This document shows positions 19,099-30,224 of a DNA stretch of 64,000 nucleotides, piece by piece. Position 1 is the first letter of the stretch, and every line of letters starts with the position of its first letter. Below the pieces are notes generated by a model. That model was not told the origin of the DNA, did no database searches, and saw nothing but the letters and a program-made list of their open reading frames with translations. Position numbers and translations under genes: made by a program. The DNA comes from Hymenopellis radicata (taxonomy: Eukaryota > Basidiomycota > Agaricomycetes > Agaricales > Physalacriaceae). The stretch lies in assembly GCA_015501595.1 (NCBI GenBank), contig JADNRX010000184.1, forward strand, positions 1 through 64,000, in the 5' to 3' direction.

Positions 19099-22000
19099 CT
19101 ACTTCTTCCGGCGTGTAGGCATCTGGAATCCAACGGGAGGTCGTTGAAGAAGTTCCTGGTAGTGGGTGTCGACGCTGGCTTTCTTGTCAATCCGGCAGAG
19201 CTCAGCGACGTGCGACCGGAATACGTCCTGACCGGCCATATGCTCGAAGTTGTTCAGCACGTCGCCGAGTTCGGTCACACGAAGCACCCAGGCCGCTCCG
19301 CCTCTGACGATGCGGAGCAAGGCTGCGTTGCGGACGGCAATGGTCTTGATATCTGGGAGGTGGGTCATATCACAGGGTGTTTGGGTCAGGAGAAGGAAAT
19401 CAAACCTTCCAAGCCTTCATAACTGGAGAGCTCCAGGTCTTCCAACGTTTTCAAGGCTGCGATGGTTGAGACAACCGGGGCGATGCGGTAGTAGGCTTGA
19501 AAGCTGGCGCCTGGTTTCCTACGATCCATGGCGTGAATGTCTTTCAAGAGGGGACCGTAGTATTGGTCGTCCTGGATGTACGCCGCCCATACGTCGTCAA
19601 CTCGCTGACGCTGTAATTCCAGCAAATGGGCCTTGAGAGCTGCGCCCCTCAGCTGTAAGTCCTAAAATTTATGTTCATTGAAAAAGAGAAGTGACAAACG
19701 AGGTGAACAGCTTACGTCGGGGTGCATAAGGACCAACGGGACGTTAAAGCTGATGTCATGGTTGCGCTCGATTAGAGACCTCAACGAGTCCGACGCGAGT
19801 CAGACTCGCGACTCGCGACGTGAGTACTTACGTCAAAACCAGTCGAACTTAGACTCGCGTCGGACTCGACTCGCGATGACTCACGAGTCATCGCGAGTCT
19901 ACTCGCGAGTCACTACCACCGAGTCCGAGTCATCTCGGATACTCGTGAGTACTCATGAGTCCATCACCTCCCAGTATTCATGCTCAGCGAGCATCCCCGG
20001 GCAATGGCACGGGGACAGTCAGCTGGGCATGAGGATGGGGTGGGGGTGATGGAGGAAAGGGAAGGAAATGGTGGTGGTAGTGGAGGGAGTGGTTGTGGTA
20101 GTGGAGGGAGTGGTTGTGGTAGTGGAGGGAGTGGTTGTGGTAGTGGAGGGAGTGGTTGTGGTAGTGGAGGGTGTCGTTGTGGTCGTCGCGTCCTCCTCTG
20201 CTCGTGCCCTTCGCTTCATCTCATCCTCCTCTCCATCTCATCCTCCTCTCCATCTCATCCTCCTCTCCATCTCATCCTCCTCTCCATCGCGTCATTGTCG
20301 TGTTGTGTCCTCCTGATCGTCGTTGGGTCCGTTGCCATGGTGTTGACGTCGTCGTGTCTGTGCTGCTGTCATAAAGACAGCAGCAGCACGTCCGGCACAG
20401 AGCCAGAGCCCAAATCCGCAGTCCAGAGGCTGCCCGACAATCGTCGGGGCAGCAGGAGCGACAATCGTCGCATCCTGGGTGGTCGAGGTGGTGGGAGGAG
20501 CCAAGAGAAACGACCCGATCAGACGCTTACGCGTCCTTTCGGATCTCGGGCCGGATCGCCGGATGAGGCGAAATAGTTGCGCATGGCTCGTTTGAGCTGC
20601 GCATTGGTCCGTTTAACTCAGTAAAAATTTGTAAATTTAGGTAAAATACATAGCTAAATATTTGCGAGTCATCATATATGACTCGCAGTCGGCAGAGCCA
20701 TACTCAGACTCGCGACAGGACCCGTGACTACGTGACTCGCGAGTCACGCGAGTCCGAACTCCGAGGTGCCCGAGGCGAGTCGAGTCACCAGATGACTCGG
20801 TGACTCGGTGACTCGTTGAGGTCTCTACGCTCGATGACCGTGGCTAGCCGTACATACAGTCCGTCAGGCTCTTCAAAGTTGTCTTTATAACGCTTGATTG
20901 ACACGCGTGGGATAGAGCATTTATCCGCATATAACCCGTCGACAGGATTAAGATCGGGTATTGTCTCTGCGTAGTCGATGGATTTGCTGCTCTGCTCAAA
21001 CAGAGCGAGCGGACGGATCTGCTGACTTCCTCGAGGGCCGACACGGTGTGCAACGAGGAGGGGCAAGGCGGCATGGAAATCGAGCGCGTGCTGTTCTAGA
21101 GCTAATTCCAGAGCTTTGAACAAAATGTGTCCAAAGGTGAGGAATAAGCCCTCTTCGCCTAGGACGAGCGCCACACGTTTAGGAGCTTCGATATTGATCA
21201 GCCCGTCGGCTTTGGGAGTGTCGACTGGATAGTCGTTGGGAAGACGGCGTTGGTCGGAGAGGCGAATGCGAAAGCTGATGACTTCTTCCTCCAGATCGCC
21301 AGATTCAGTGGGAAGGCGAACCAACGGCCTGTCGTCGTCGTCGGGAGTGGCGGTAAGGTGGTCATATTCGCTCCACCAGTGGGGAGCCTGCCTACGGTCT
21401 GGAACAGTTTAACTCATGTGTTCTTTAGGTGAAAGGGGGGGGGGGGGTAATACCTGCAGGGTCTTCTTCGTGGCTGGGCGAGCGCTGACGCTTGCGTGTG
21501 GGGTTCTCGTGCCCGTTTGTCAGGTTGTCGCCCTGTTGAGTGGAATCGTCCCCGTCGCTAGCGATATCCCCGAGGCCACTTTGCTGAGCTGCTTCACGCT
21601 CAAGGTCTTCTTGGCTCATCTCAACGGGCAGCCGGTTTGGAGGCATGGGGAGCCAGTCTTCGGCGACGCGGCATTGATAGTACCATTGAAAGTCGGCGTT
21701 GTCCGGCAACCTGCCGTGGACGAAAACTCGGGCCCAGGCACGTTGACCACCGCCGTCGAAGTACCTCTTCTCGAGGGCTACGACTGGACCGGGGACAGCG
21801 TTAGCGTCGGGCTCGGCATTGGAACTTTCGGGAGCGGCGCTTGAGCCGTTGGAGGCGGTGAAGGGAGCAGTAGCTTGTCCGAAGGATTCTAATGGGTTCA
21901 TGAAGGAGGTTGTGGGGCGGGGCGGGGGGGGGTTAAAAACGCTCATACCTTGCTGTACTGCGCCAACGGTAGCAAGGGGGGCGGGAAGCGGGAGGCGGCC

Positions 22001-22425
22001 TGCGGCAACCGCGTTAGCGACAATACGCTCCACCGCGGTGAGGGTCGGTGCGCTCGACTGAATAGCGCGCCAGTTGATGGCTAAAATGTCGGTCCCTCGC
22101 GCAATGGAGGCCTTGTTCGCCTCCGTGCGGAAGTCTGAGCGACTGCCAACGACGGTATTATAAAGCTTGAATTCAAAGCCAAGGGCCTCAGCAATTTTCT
22201 GAAAAGGGATGACCTTCGACTGGCGTTATAAACAAGAAGAAAAACTTGACATACAACGAGTTCGTCTTCTTGCAGCTTGCGACTGTATGCAGGTGAGTAG
22301 GAAACTGCTCCGGAGGGAGATGACTCTTACATGTCCGGCCATTGCAAGGAAGTGGGAATGTCCTCGCTGGGGGTTGCGCTGGTTTTGGTTGTGGTCTTGG
22401 TTTTCTTAGCCTTTCCTCGACGCAT
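19099..22425 (-). pseudogene. Unknown gene interrupted in an exon by a hAT MITE
   Basis: The reading starts at ATG 22425 (MRRGKAKKTKTTTKTS). It continues through KIAEALGFEFKLYNTVVG, INWRAIQSSAPTLTAVERIV and a low-complexity Ala/Pro stretch to EKRYFDGGGQRAWARVFVHG, QWYYQCRVAEDWLPMPPN, an acidic segment ending TRKRQRSPSHEEDP, VALVLGEEGLFLTFGHIL and YVRLATVIER. There the MITE at 19773-20827 interrupts it. Beyond the element the frame resumes with NHDISFNVPLVLMHPD, then LELQRQRVDDVWAAYIQDD, and ends QMPTRRKK at 19099. Removing the element and one 8-bp duplication would leave the codon frame continuous, so the insertion is the obvious lesion. Domain and function are not recognised. The N- and C-terminal basic ends suggest a nuclear protein. 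Confidence 0.5.
19773..20827 (+). mobile_element. hAT-type MITE, family A, copy 1
   Basis: A 1055-bp element with perfect 18-bp terminal inverted repeats (TAGAGACCTCAACGAGTC) and an exact 8-bp target duplication, CGCTCGAT, at 19765-19772 and 20828-20835. An 8-bp duplication and a terminus fitting YARNG are hallmarks of hAT elements. The arms, about 200 bp at the left and 160 bp at the right, are packed with GACTCG/CGAGTC hexamers. The centre has a 21-bp GGAGGGAGTGGTTGTGGTAGT-like array (about 20065-20170), a 17-bp CTCCATCTCATCCTCCT array (about 20212-20290) and a core at 20499-20575 shared with other copies. It has no transposase and must be mobilised in trans. It sits within an exon. Confidence 0.92.
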
Positions 22426-22545
22426 GACGGCCTAAGAGAAGTGAGAAACCTGCATGTTTCTCGTTTTGTAGGAGGGCCGTGAGAGATTGGATTGGTAAGC
22501 GGCATTAAGTATCTTATCTAATCTTATGCTACTTAAGGAAGGTTT

Positions 22546-23524
22546 TGACGGATATCGACGAGCTGTCGGATCTTCGGCCCGCTTACGTAACCCTTAGCTT
22601 ACGCGTCCGTATTTCCGTCATTTACACTTGCCGTTTACCACCATGTACAGTAGTACCTAACGTGGCCTAAACGTCTTCAATTTTGCGTTTGCTCGACTTA
22701 CCGGCTCTCTCCTGGTCAACATCTGTCATAAACGGCGACCTTGGTTGGTGGGCATACCAATCCGTCTTGAGTGACGTTAAAAACTTTGTTGGATGAGCAG
22801 TAGGCTGTTGACTGCTACGATGGACAGATACCATAGGTTTTCTGGATTCCACAAGTGTGTTGACTTGTTCCCTTCCCCGAAACTCCCCGACATGTCCGTA
22901 ATTGACGCTAAACTATCCGCCGACGTACTGGCACCGTACTGGCACCCGCGCGCCCTCGACACGGCTGTGAAACTGTCCCTGAACCTCGCTGCCCTCGACA
23001 CGGCTCGTAAACTGTCCCCGGATGTGGCCTCGACATGCCAATAAAACTGTCCTCGTACCCCCGAGCATGTCGCTCACCTGCCCTAGTCACGGCCCGTAAA
23101 CTGACCTCCCGTCGGCGTCAATTCCCATTCCCACCGACATCTTTTCTTCATTGCTGTCATCATTATACCGCCGATGCACTTATCCAGACCGTGATGATCC
23201 CATTCCGAATACTGTCCACCGATGACACCGGATACTTAGGATTCATTTAGTTGCGAGGAGAGTTGTTGATTCGAGGGGATGCAGTTTCCGTTTTCTTTTG
23301 TTGGTTTGTTGGTTTTCACTCGATCCTCTGCTCGAGGGGATGTGACGGATATCGACGAGCTGTCGGATCTTCGGCCCGCTTACGTAACCCGTAGCTTACG
23401 CGTCCGTATTTCCGTCATTTACACTTGCCGTTTACCACCATGTACAGTAGTACCTAACGTGGCCTAAACATCTTCAATTTTGCGTTTGCTCGGCTACCGG
23501 CTCTCTCCTGGTCAACATCTGTCA
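22546..23524 (+). mobile_element. TRIM (short non-autonomous LTR retroelement)
   Basis: Direct repeats of 183 bp (22546-22728) and 182 bp (23343-23524) both start TGACGG and end CTGTCA. They differ by about three substitutions and one indel. A 5-bp duplication GGTTT flanks the pair (22541-22545, 23525-23529). The 614-bp interior has no coding frame. A purine-rich GAGGGGATG immediately precedes the right LTR and is a candidate polypurine tract, which would make the plus strand the sense strand. The interior includes an imperfect repeat around CCCTCGACACGGCT (22950-23010). TG...CA ends, a 5-bp duplication and small size define a TRIM. It lies at the very end of the minus-strand gene that starts near 26353. 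Confidence 0.9.
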
Positions 23525-23529
23525 GGTTT

Positions 23530-26353
23530 TGCGCGTAATCACTAACTATTTTCCATCGAGCTGCGGGAACGCGTCCTAACGGTTTGAGCTTGTCCGCCAG
23601 CTGGCGCGCGCTTTTGTAGAAGCGGATGTGATCGTTGAGCGTGCTAGGCTTCAGTGTGGGTCGAACCTCCTGAGATGGAGAACAAGGTGAGTGTAGACCA
23701 AACGAGTGGAGTATGCACTCACCGCGGCATGCAGGAGGAGGTCGAGAGTAGTTTCTCTAGCTTAGAGACCTCAACGAGTCACCGAGTCACCGAGTCATCT
23801 GGTGACTCGACTCGCTTCGGGCACGTCGGCGTTCGCACTCGTGTGACTCGCGAGTCACATACTCGCGAGTCCGAGCACGAGTCTGAGTATTGATTTTCAG
23901 AGCACGAGTCATCACACGATGACTCGCAAATATTTAGATCTATATTTAAACTAAATTTACGAATTTTTTGCAGAGCAAATGGTCCGCAACGTCTCGAGAA
24001 CGAGACGTGCACGATTATTCTGCCCGATCCGGCGATCCGGGCCGAGTCCCGAAGCGACGCGTCAGCGTCTGATCGAGTGTTATTTCTTTCTTCTGAACCA
24101 CCACCACGACCACCACGACTACCCAGGGAGTGACGATTGTCGCTCCCGCTGCTCTGACGATTGTCAGGCAGCCTGTGGGGTGTGATTTGGCTCTGGCTCT
24201 GTGCCGGGCCTGCTGCTGCTGGCTCTGCGCCAGTAGCAGATCTTGAGGACGACTTCCGTCGCTCGACTTCAAGTCGGCGACGACGACACTGGCGCTCGAC
24301 TCTAAGTCGGCGTCCATATAAATGGAGACTGACTTCTATAAATGGAGACCGACTTCACGTCGTCTTCATGGAAACGTGGACGCGACGCGTAAGCCCCAGC
24401 AAGTGGGCAGTATTCGACGATGATGGCGATGACACGACGACCGAGATGGACGGCGATGAGAAGGAGGAGGAGGATGCAACATGATGAGGAGGAGGAGGTG
24501 AGGGGTCGGATGATGTGAGAGGACGTGTCGACGCCGCAACCACCACCACCACCACCATTCCCCATCACCACTTCCCTCACTTCTCTACCATCTTCCCCAC
24601 TCTCCTACCATCACTCCCATCCCATCCTCATGCCCAGCTGACTGTCCCCGTGCCATTGCCCGGGGATGCTCGCTGAGCATGAATACTGGGAGGTGATGGA
24701 CTCGCGAGTACTCACAAGTATCCGAGATGACTCGGACTCATGGTGAGTACTTGCGAGTGGACTCGCGATGACTCGTGAGTCATCGCGAGTCGAGTCCGAC
24801 GCGAGTCTGAACTGGACTTCGTTTTGCCTGAGTACTCACGTCACGAGTCGCGAGTCTGACTCGTGTCGGACTCGTTGAGGTCTCTACTCTAGCTTGACGT
24901 CTGTTTGGGCAGAGCGGCACTTGAGCAGCATAAGTGTCGAGCAACTCGATCATGTCCACAACGAATTCGAAAGGGAATTGGCTGCGAGAATTGAATGGCG
25001 CTGGCACATATGATGGCGGGGTTCGAATGGTCGGAAGGAGGGACGTTGATGGAGCGGACGTGGCGAACCTGCTTGACGGTCAGCAATGTTCATGTATTGC
25101 AACGGAACGACGACTAACAGCGTGTTAGGAGGCTGTGTATTAGTTGTAGCGCTGAAAGGCAAGGTTCAGTTCCATGGTGTAGGTGGGGGTGAGACTCTCA
25201 CGATGGGTTATCATCGGTCTTTTGGCGTTTAGCAGGCCGCTCCGAAGCAGCCTCAATGTCATGTTGCTGTGCGAGTGACCGTGCGGTGGGTTCCGTTGGC
25301 GGGGAGGCATGCAAATAGTGGAGCATGCCCGGAATCATGGGAGGGGCGGAAGAGAGGTTCTTTCGCACGCAGGTCAACTCAAGGTAACGACTGAAGTCCA
25401 CCTCGATGGGCTGACAGAGTTCAACCCATCGCATTCCTCCAGGATCGTCGCCAAGGGGTGGCATAAGCTGCCACGCCCAGAAAGGGTCTCCTGGTTTGCT
25501 GAGGCCCAGGTCTTGACAGGTCTTTGAGTCCGCATAAATATCAAAGTAATTCTTTTTGTCCTTGGGGATGTGAACGGGACGTTGTAAGCTTTGCTGCGTA
25601 CCGTCCTGGGCTTCAATGTAAGCGTACTATATGTGAATAGCGAAGGAACTGACTGCTCACCTCATTCCAAGTGCGAACCCAAACGATTCGCCCCTTCTGG
25701 CGGGCAAGGGCGCTGACCATGTCTTCTTGAGGCTGCGAACGCGGCTGGTTATCCAGAGCCCAGCCTTCGGCACACAAAGCGCGCATGAGGAGCGGACCGA
25801 CGTTGCGACCGATGGTCGCACGGTCGACGTTGACGCTCTGCCCCGGTGGTGCGGCCCGGATGACGGCTGGCTGCTGAGGAGCGGCGGTATTGCTTGGGTG
25901 AGACGTAACTGAGGCCATCCCTATGCTCGCGAGGGCGGGCGTCTGGTCGGCTTGGCCGGTCCACGACGCGCATATCTTGTGTGGGTGACATTTGAGGATG
26001 CGCAGGTCTTCAGCGGCTACCCTCTTTAGGAGATACATCTCGCAGCATTTTTTGCATGCCTGTGGCTTACAGGTCCGGTTGCCGCGCCCAGGCGCCTCAT
26101 CTGCTGAAGTGACACAGTAGCGAAGTTGACAGTCAACTGTGGGGTGTGTTAACGGGGGCGCGAGGTTCCAGATTCTGCATCGCTTACTGCCATCTGCGCG
26201 CCTTCCACGCTTGTCTGGGCTGGGAGGTGGGCTGAAAAGCCCTTGGCCATATAACGAACTGGAGGAGGTCGGCGTTTGGTTCATGGGGCTCGGGTGTGAA
26301 GGCGGTAGGTGGTTGCCATATGCTACCGCCACGTGGTTGTCAGATCGGAGCAT
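23530..26353 (-). pseudogene. Unknown gene with cysteine cluster, interrupted by a hAT MITE
   Basis: The start at ATG 26353 (MLRSDNHVAVAYG) leads into a Pro/Ser-rich segment, then a cysteine-rich block NRTCKPQACKKCCEMYLL followed by ILKCHPHKICASW, a possible zinc site. Later exons give RKGRIVWVRTWNE, DIYADSKTCQDLGLSKPGDP, FWAWQLMPPLGDDPGG, RYLELTCVRKNL, a basic RPAKRQKTDD and FVVDMIELLDTYAAQVPL. The frame then runs into the MITE at 23763-24886 and resumes beyond it with ETTLDLLLHAA and LNDHIRFYKSARQLADKL. The ancestral stop appears to lie just where the TRIM landed (SDYAQNLP and a stop), so the TRIM displaced the last codons and 3' end. Cysteine patterns of this kind recur in Agaricomycete gene families of unknown role. 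Confidence 0.45.
23763..24886 (-). mobile_element. hAT-type MITE, family A, copy 2 (inverted)
   Basis: A 1124-bp element with the same 18-bp termini as copy 1 and an exact 8-bp duplication, CTCTAGCT, at 23755-23762 and 24887-24894. Its left arm matches the right arm of copy 1 and vice versa, so it lies in the opposite orientation. GACTCG/CGAGTC arrays fill both arms. The shared core is at about 24029-24100 on the minus strand. It interrupts the coding frame of the gene at 23530-26353. No coding capacity for a transposase. Confidence 0.92.
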
Positions 26354-26683
26354 GGGACGAAAGGGATTTGCGCGTAAATTGGGGACGATATGCGCGTATT
26401 TTCAGCTCAAGAGTCGCGCACGTGATACACGTGACAAGCACACCTCGGCTTTCCGTCGGTTCACATCGGCCGATGAAGGATTTGAGGCAAAAGCACATTA
26501 TTGGGTGGTAGACGACTCTACTCTATCTCTATATATTCTTGGTTCCGGCGGGTGACGATGAAGCCTTGCCCGACGGGCAGACTGATGTGCGGCATGAGTC
26601 CTACAGCAGAGACTGACAGAGAAAGGACTTACTTCTGGTGGATCTTGATGGTACCACGCCGAACGTGGACCTGCGGTGATACT

Positions 26684-26831
26684 GAGCGCGCGACAAGCTC
26701 CGGGGATACTGAGCGCGCGATTACTTCCGGTGATACTGAGCGCGCGACGAGCTCCGGTGATACTGAGCGCGCGATTACTTCCGGTGATACTGAGCGCGCG
26801 ACGAGCTCCGGTGATACCGAGCGCGCGATAG
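26684..26831 (+). repeat. 27-bp tandem repeat, about six units
   Basis: Units of the form CGGTGATACTGAGCGCGCGA plus 7 bases alternate between a CGAGCTC-type and a TTACTTC-type ending. They stay in register as 9 codons, encoding SGDTERA followed by TS or IT on the plus strand. The alternation means the higher-order unit is 54 bp. Whether it is translated is unclear. Confidence 0.85.
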
Positions 26832-26899
26832 GCGGGTGGTTGGGTGGGGGTTCACTGCGTATGAGGAATTGATCACCGGGAACGACTTTGATAGGCTGA

Positions 26900-27640
26900 C
26901 GGGCCTTGCGCCAGTCGTATCCACGCTTGTATTGGAAGGAGGCTGTGGGCGATGCAAGGACAAAGCGAAGGTTGGGAAACCAGTACGGGTGAAAATAAGG
27001 CCATCGTCGCTGAGGAACAACAATGATACGAGCATGACCGGGATCTTCGCTATCCTACACGGAATGTTGGTAAACTGTTGACTATGGCAAAGGACCCGAA
27101 TTTACCCATCGTGGAGCGACATAGACAGTGATAGTCGTTCGAGCCATAGTGAGTGGATCAAGCACCGACTTGGACGGACTAACATCGGGCGAGGGAAGGT
27201 TGATGATTGGAAGGCGGAATCGGGCGCGTTGGGCCCAGTCTGCGAGGTGCTCCTCGGTGCACCAACGAAAGACACCCTGGCAGGCAGAAGGTATATTAAA
27301 GAGCTGGCGAGAACACTGGGAGACGGTTGAGAGTACGTTTGGAGGTTGCAGGTTGTTGAGAGACATACTTTTTGGTAAAATTTTCCCTTGTGCATCGCGT
27401 TGTGCAGCCCGGTACACTTGCGGGGGCAGTCCAAGGAGCAGAACACTTAATACATGCATCAGAGGCATTGAGTGCCGCCACCCAGGCCGAATACTCGACA
27501 GGCATGGGCACGAATGTAAACGCAAGAGGCAATGACGGGAGGAGAGGATTGGATGGGTGGTGCGTTTGTTTGGACGAGTTTGGATGCGCTCCGGGCGAAG
27601 GGTGGTCTCAAAATACTGCCAGTAACACACTTGAAGTTCG
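26900..27640 (-). CDS. Fragments of an unknown minus-strand gene
   Basis: Coding-like blocks on the minus strand include AFTFVPMPVEYSAWVAALN (about 27530-27470), LPPQVYRAAQRDAQGKI (27430-27385), then FNIPSACQGVFRWCTEEHLADWAQRARF and MARTTITVYVAPRW (27300-27105), separated by plausible short introns. A further exon may lie at 26900-27030. It could be the 5' part of the gene at 23530-26353 or a separate gene. No start codon is certain and no domain is recognised. Confidence 0.35.
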
Positions 27641-27703
27641 AAAGGTAAACCTGTTCTTGTAACGTTGCGGAGACGATAGCGCTGATTTGGCCGCTTAGGA
27701 AAT

Positions 27704-28458
27704 ATGTTTTGCGAACTTGCGACGGAAATAGTACAAAAAGTGTTGATATGCGGGGAGGAAAACGGAGGGGATATGTCGGCCTTCGCCCAGACATGTCGCC
27801 GCGTATGGACGATCTATCAAGCTCTGAATCCACAGCGTCCGTGTCTCAAGTTGGCGATGGGGAGGAAGGCCGACGTGGCTAAGTGGGAGTGGAAGGCTTG
27901 CGTAGTGGAGCTGTGGATTCGTGTGTTCGGTGCGTATTTCGGAGCCACTTCAGACCATATTTTGACTGATGAATGGAGGTAGTTGGAGGACGAGATCTCA
28001 GACTCGATGGTTATGCCCATTTACAGGAGATCAATATCAGCGGTTGGGTGGATTCTCACCAGCGCATTGGGGGGGTGCTGAAAACGGCGTCCGTCCCACC
28101 TTTGAAGACGCTGAGGGTAACGTACTGGTACGCGAGCGTTGCGGAAATAAACGCTCCGTGGGCGGAGGATGCGTTGGAGGAGTTGACACCGGTGGTGTTG
28201 AACTTGATGGGCAGAGGTGCAGACAGTTTCGGGATCATAATGCGCCTAGCGGAGTACGTGGAACAGCGACCGGTATTCGGACGGTTTACTTGGCGCGACC
28301 AGTACTGGTTCACTCAAAACATGAGGCGGAAGATTTACACTTGGGATATGGCAGAAGCTGTCGCGCCTCGGATGAGGGCATCAGCGGATGATGGTTTAGT
28401 GGAAGTGATATTCGATAGCAACGAGTTAAATGAATGTCGACGCATACTGTTAGCGTAA
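27704..28458 (+). CDS. F-box-like protein, probably partial
   Basis: It opens MFCELATEIVQKVL and DMSAFAQTCRRVW, which fits the LPxEIxxxI...AxxCxxxW outline of a short F-box. ADVAKWEW then appears, a motif found near the C-terminus of two neighbouring paralogues. A second exon carries LRLDGYAHLQEINISGWVDS, LKTLRVTYWYASVAE and EVIFDSNELNECRRILLA with a stop at 28458, a leucine-rich layout usual for substrate-binding ends. The exon junction near 27900-28025 could not be fixed, and the early WEW motif suggests a rearranged copy. F-box proteins recruit substrates to SCF ubiquitin ligases. Confidence 0.45.
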
Positions 28459-28620
28459 TAAATGCTGCAGTTGGAGGTAGCGCGCCGAACATTGTAACTC
28501 CGCTTGAAATGTGACACGGGGTCTTCGCGCTCAGTGGCCTTTTTTTAAGACGCCAAGGGCATGGAGCGAAAAATATCACTGTGAGTCGACACACTTGTTT
28601 AGTTGGGAATTGTATTGACC

Positions 28621-30109
28621 ATGCGGACATTCCTTAGTTTGGGTGTGGACGAAGATGGACCGGAGAGCGTAGAACTGCACGAGGAAATATCTGCACGGTA
28701 AGGTAGAACGTGTGCTTCAAACAAACGCTGTACTAAAACCGTAGCTGGTAGACTGCCGGTCGAAGTGCTGTTCAAGATTATGGCTGCTTCGTTGACGGGG
28801 AAACGAGGTTTAAGCGGCTTATCCTTGTCGCCGGCGACGCTTTACGAGGAGCCAGCGCGCATGGCAATGGCTCTAAAGTGGATGGGGGTCCAGCGGACCT
28901 TCTTTTTCGAGTCGCAGCGAGTGACGCGGGAGACGATGGCTGTAACAGAGGATAACTCCATAGCAAACGTGGATCGGATGTGGTTCCCGAGGAAGTCGCT
29001 GCAGTGGGAGGTCGCGGCTGACTACCTGATGGAGACGCCTGGATTCGCTGAACTGATTCACCATTTCGCTTTCGATGGCATGACCGTCTTACGCCGTCTT
29101 CACTTGGTCGCCTATGTGTGTCGCAACGTCGAGGTCGTGACGCTACTGAATTTCTACATCAAACTCATTCACGACAACTTGGACTGCACGCGTGGGGGTG
29201 GCTGGACGGGTCCTACGGAGGTTCGAGTGTTAAGCCATCGGATCGAGAGTGACCACTTGTCCAAGTTACGTATGATCGTGCCGATGATGAGACACCTAGT
29301 TATCCTGCCGGGTTCTCTTTTGATGCACGCACCCATCGGAAGCGCAGGAGCGCCTTTGTCGCTGGAGGTTTTGACGTTGCGTTCCCGTTGGGATGGGAGG
29401 ATGAGGCATTGGCCGGAAAACTCGGTGGCTGAAGCGTGTATCGAGGCAAGACGAGTGAACATCATATGCGACCAACGGGAGCCGACGTTGAGTCAAAGGC
29501 TTGGCTACGAACTCGGAGCTGTGTTCGGCGTAGAAGAGTTTTACTGGGCTATCAACGGTGCGTGTTCACATTCGTGCGGCATTTCATAAAGTGAACGAAA
29601 GATGTTGTTTAGATGCGGCGCCTTGGATGCAAGGGCGATTGGTAGAGAGCATGCCTCGAGAAATGGTTAGTCTCGCCAGATGGGACAAGCTGCGGGTGTT
29701 GGAATTAAGATTCCACTACAATGCTGCCATTGTCGTCGCGCGTACTTTACTGACGGTGTCCAATGACGCGCAGTTGAAGCACACAAGGTTAGAGATCTTT
29801 GTCAGCGACAACATCGGTGGCGCGCCAGAGACGGAGGGAGGGTTGGATGTCGCTACGACAGAGATGGTGCGGTCAGGATTGCGGGCGGTACTGCGTACAG
29901 GTGGAAAGTTAACGATTGATTGGGTTGGTGTATCGAAGGAGGGCAAGAGTGGTTGGTTCACGGGGTTCCGTGGTCCAAAGCTGGAGCGTGTCGGGAGATC
30001 GGTGACCGATGCCGTCGTAGCGGAATGCCCTGAAAGAGTGACTGTGGGCTTCCAAAGTGTGCGGGAAGAAATGGTCTCTCAATGGGAATGGCGAGGGTGT
30101 ACCGCGTAG
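28621..30109 (+). CDS. F-box-like protein, 459 aa
   Basis: Three exons (28621-28697, 28752-29557, 29613-30109) sum to 1380 nt, giving 459 aa. After a 25-residue acidic leader comes RLPVEVLFKIMAASL, the F-box start. LLNFYIKLIHDNLD, LRMIVPMMRHLVILPGSLL, LSLEVLTLRSRW, LRVLELRFHYNAAIVV and LKHTRLEIFVSDN follow, resembling leucine-rich substrate-binding repeats. It ends REEMVSQWEWRGCTA, sharing the QWEW/KWEW signature of the copies at 27704 and 32285. Likely a component of an SCF-type ubiquitin ligase; substrate unknown. It is in a same-strand run of closely spaced genes. Confidence 0.6.
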
Positions 30110-30224
30110 TATTGCAGTAGGAGAACGAAGCTGCGTCCTTGACCTAGGAACAGGGCGGATGGCGGGCCGGAGCAATCAGTCACTTTTTTCTGAACCCTGA
30201 GCTGGTTTGTGTCCGACGACAAGG

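Noticed and set aside
20019..20316. Long low-complexity frames (poly-Val, poly-Thr)
   Set aside because: They arise from 21-bp and 17-bp tandem repeats inside MITE A; no gene context.
22665..22728. Apparent C-terminal exon ending KSSKRKIEDV
   Set aside because: The same sequence occurs in both repeats bounded by TG...CA and a 5-bp duplication, so it is LTR sequence. The second copy has a 1-base loss in this frame.
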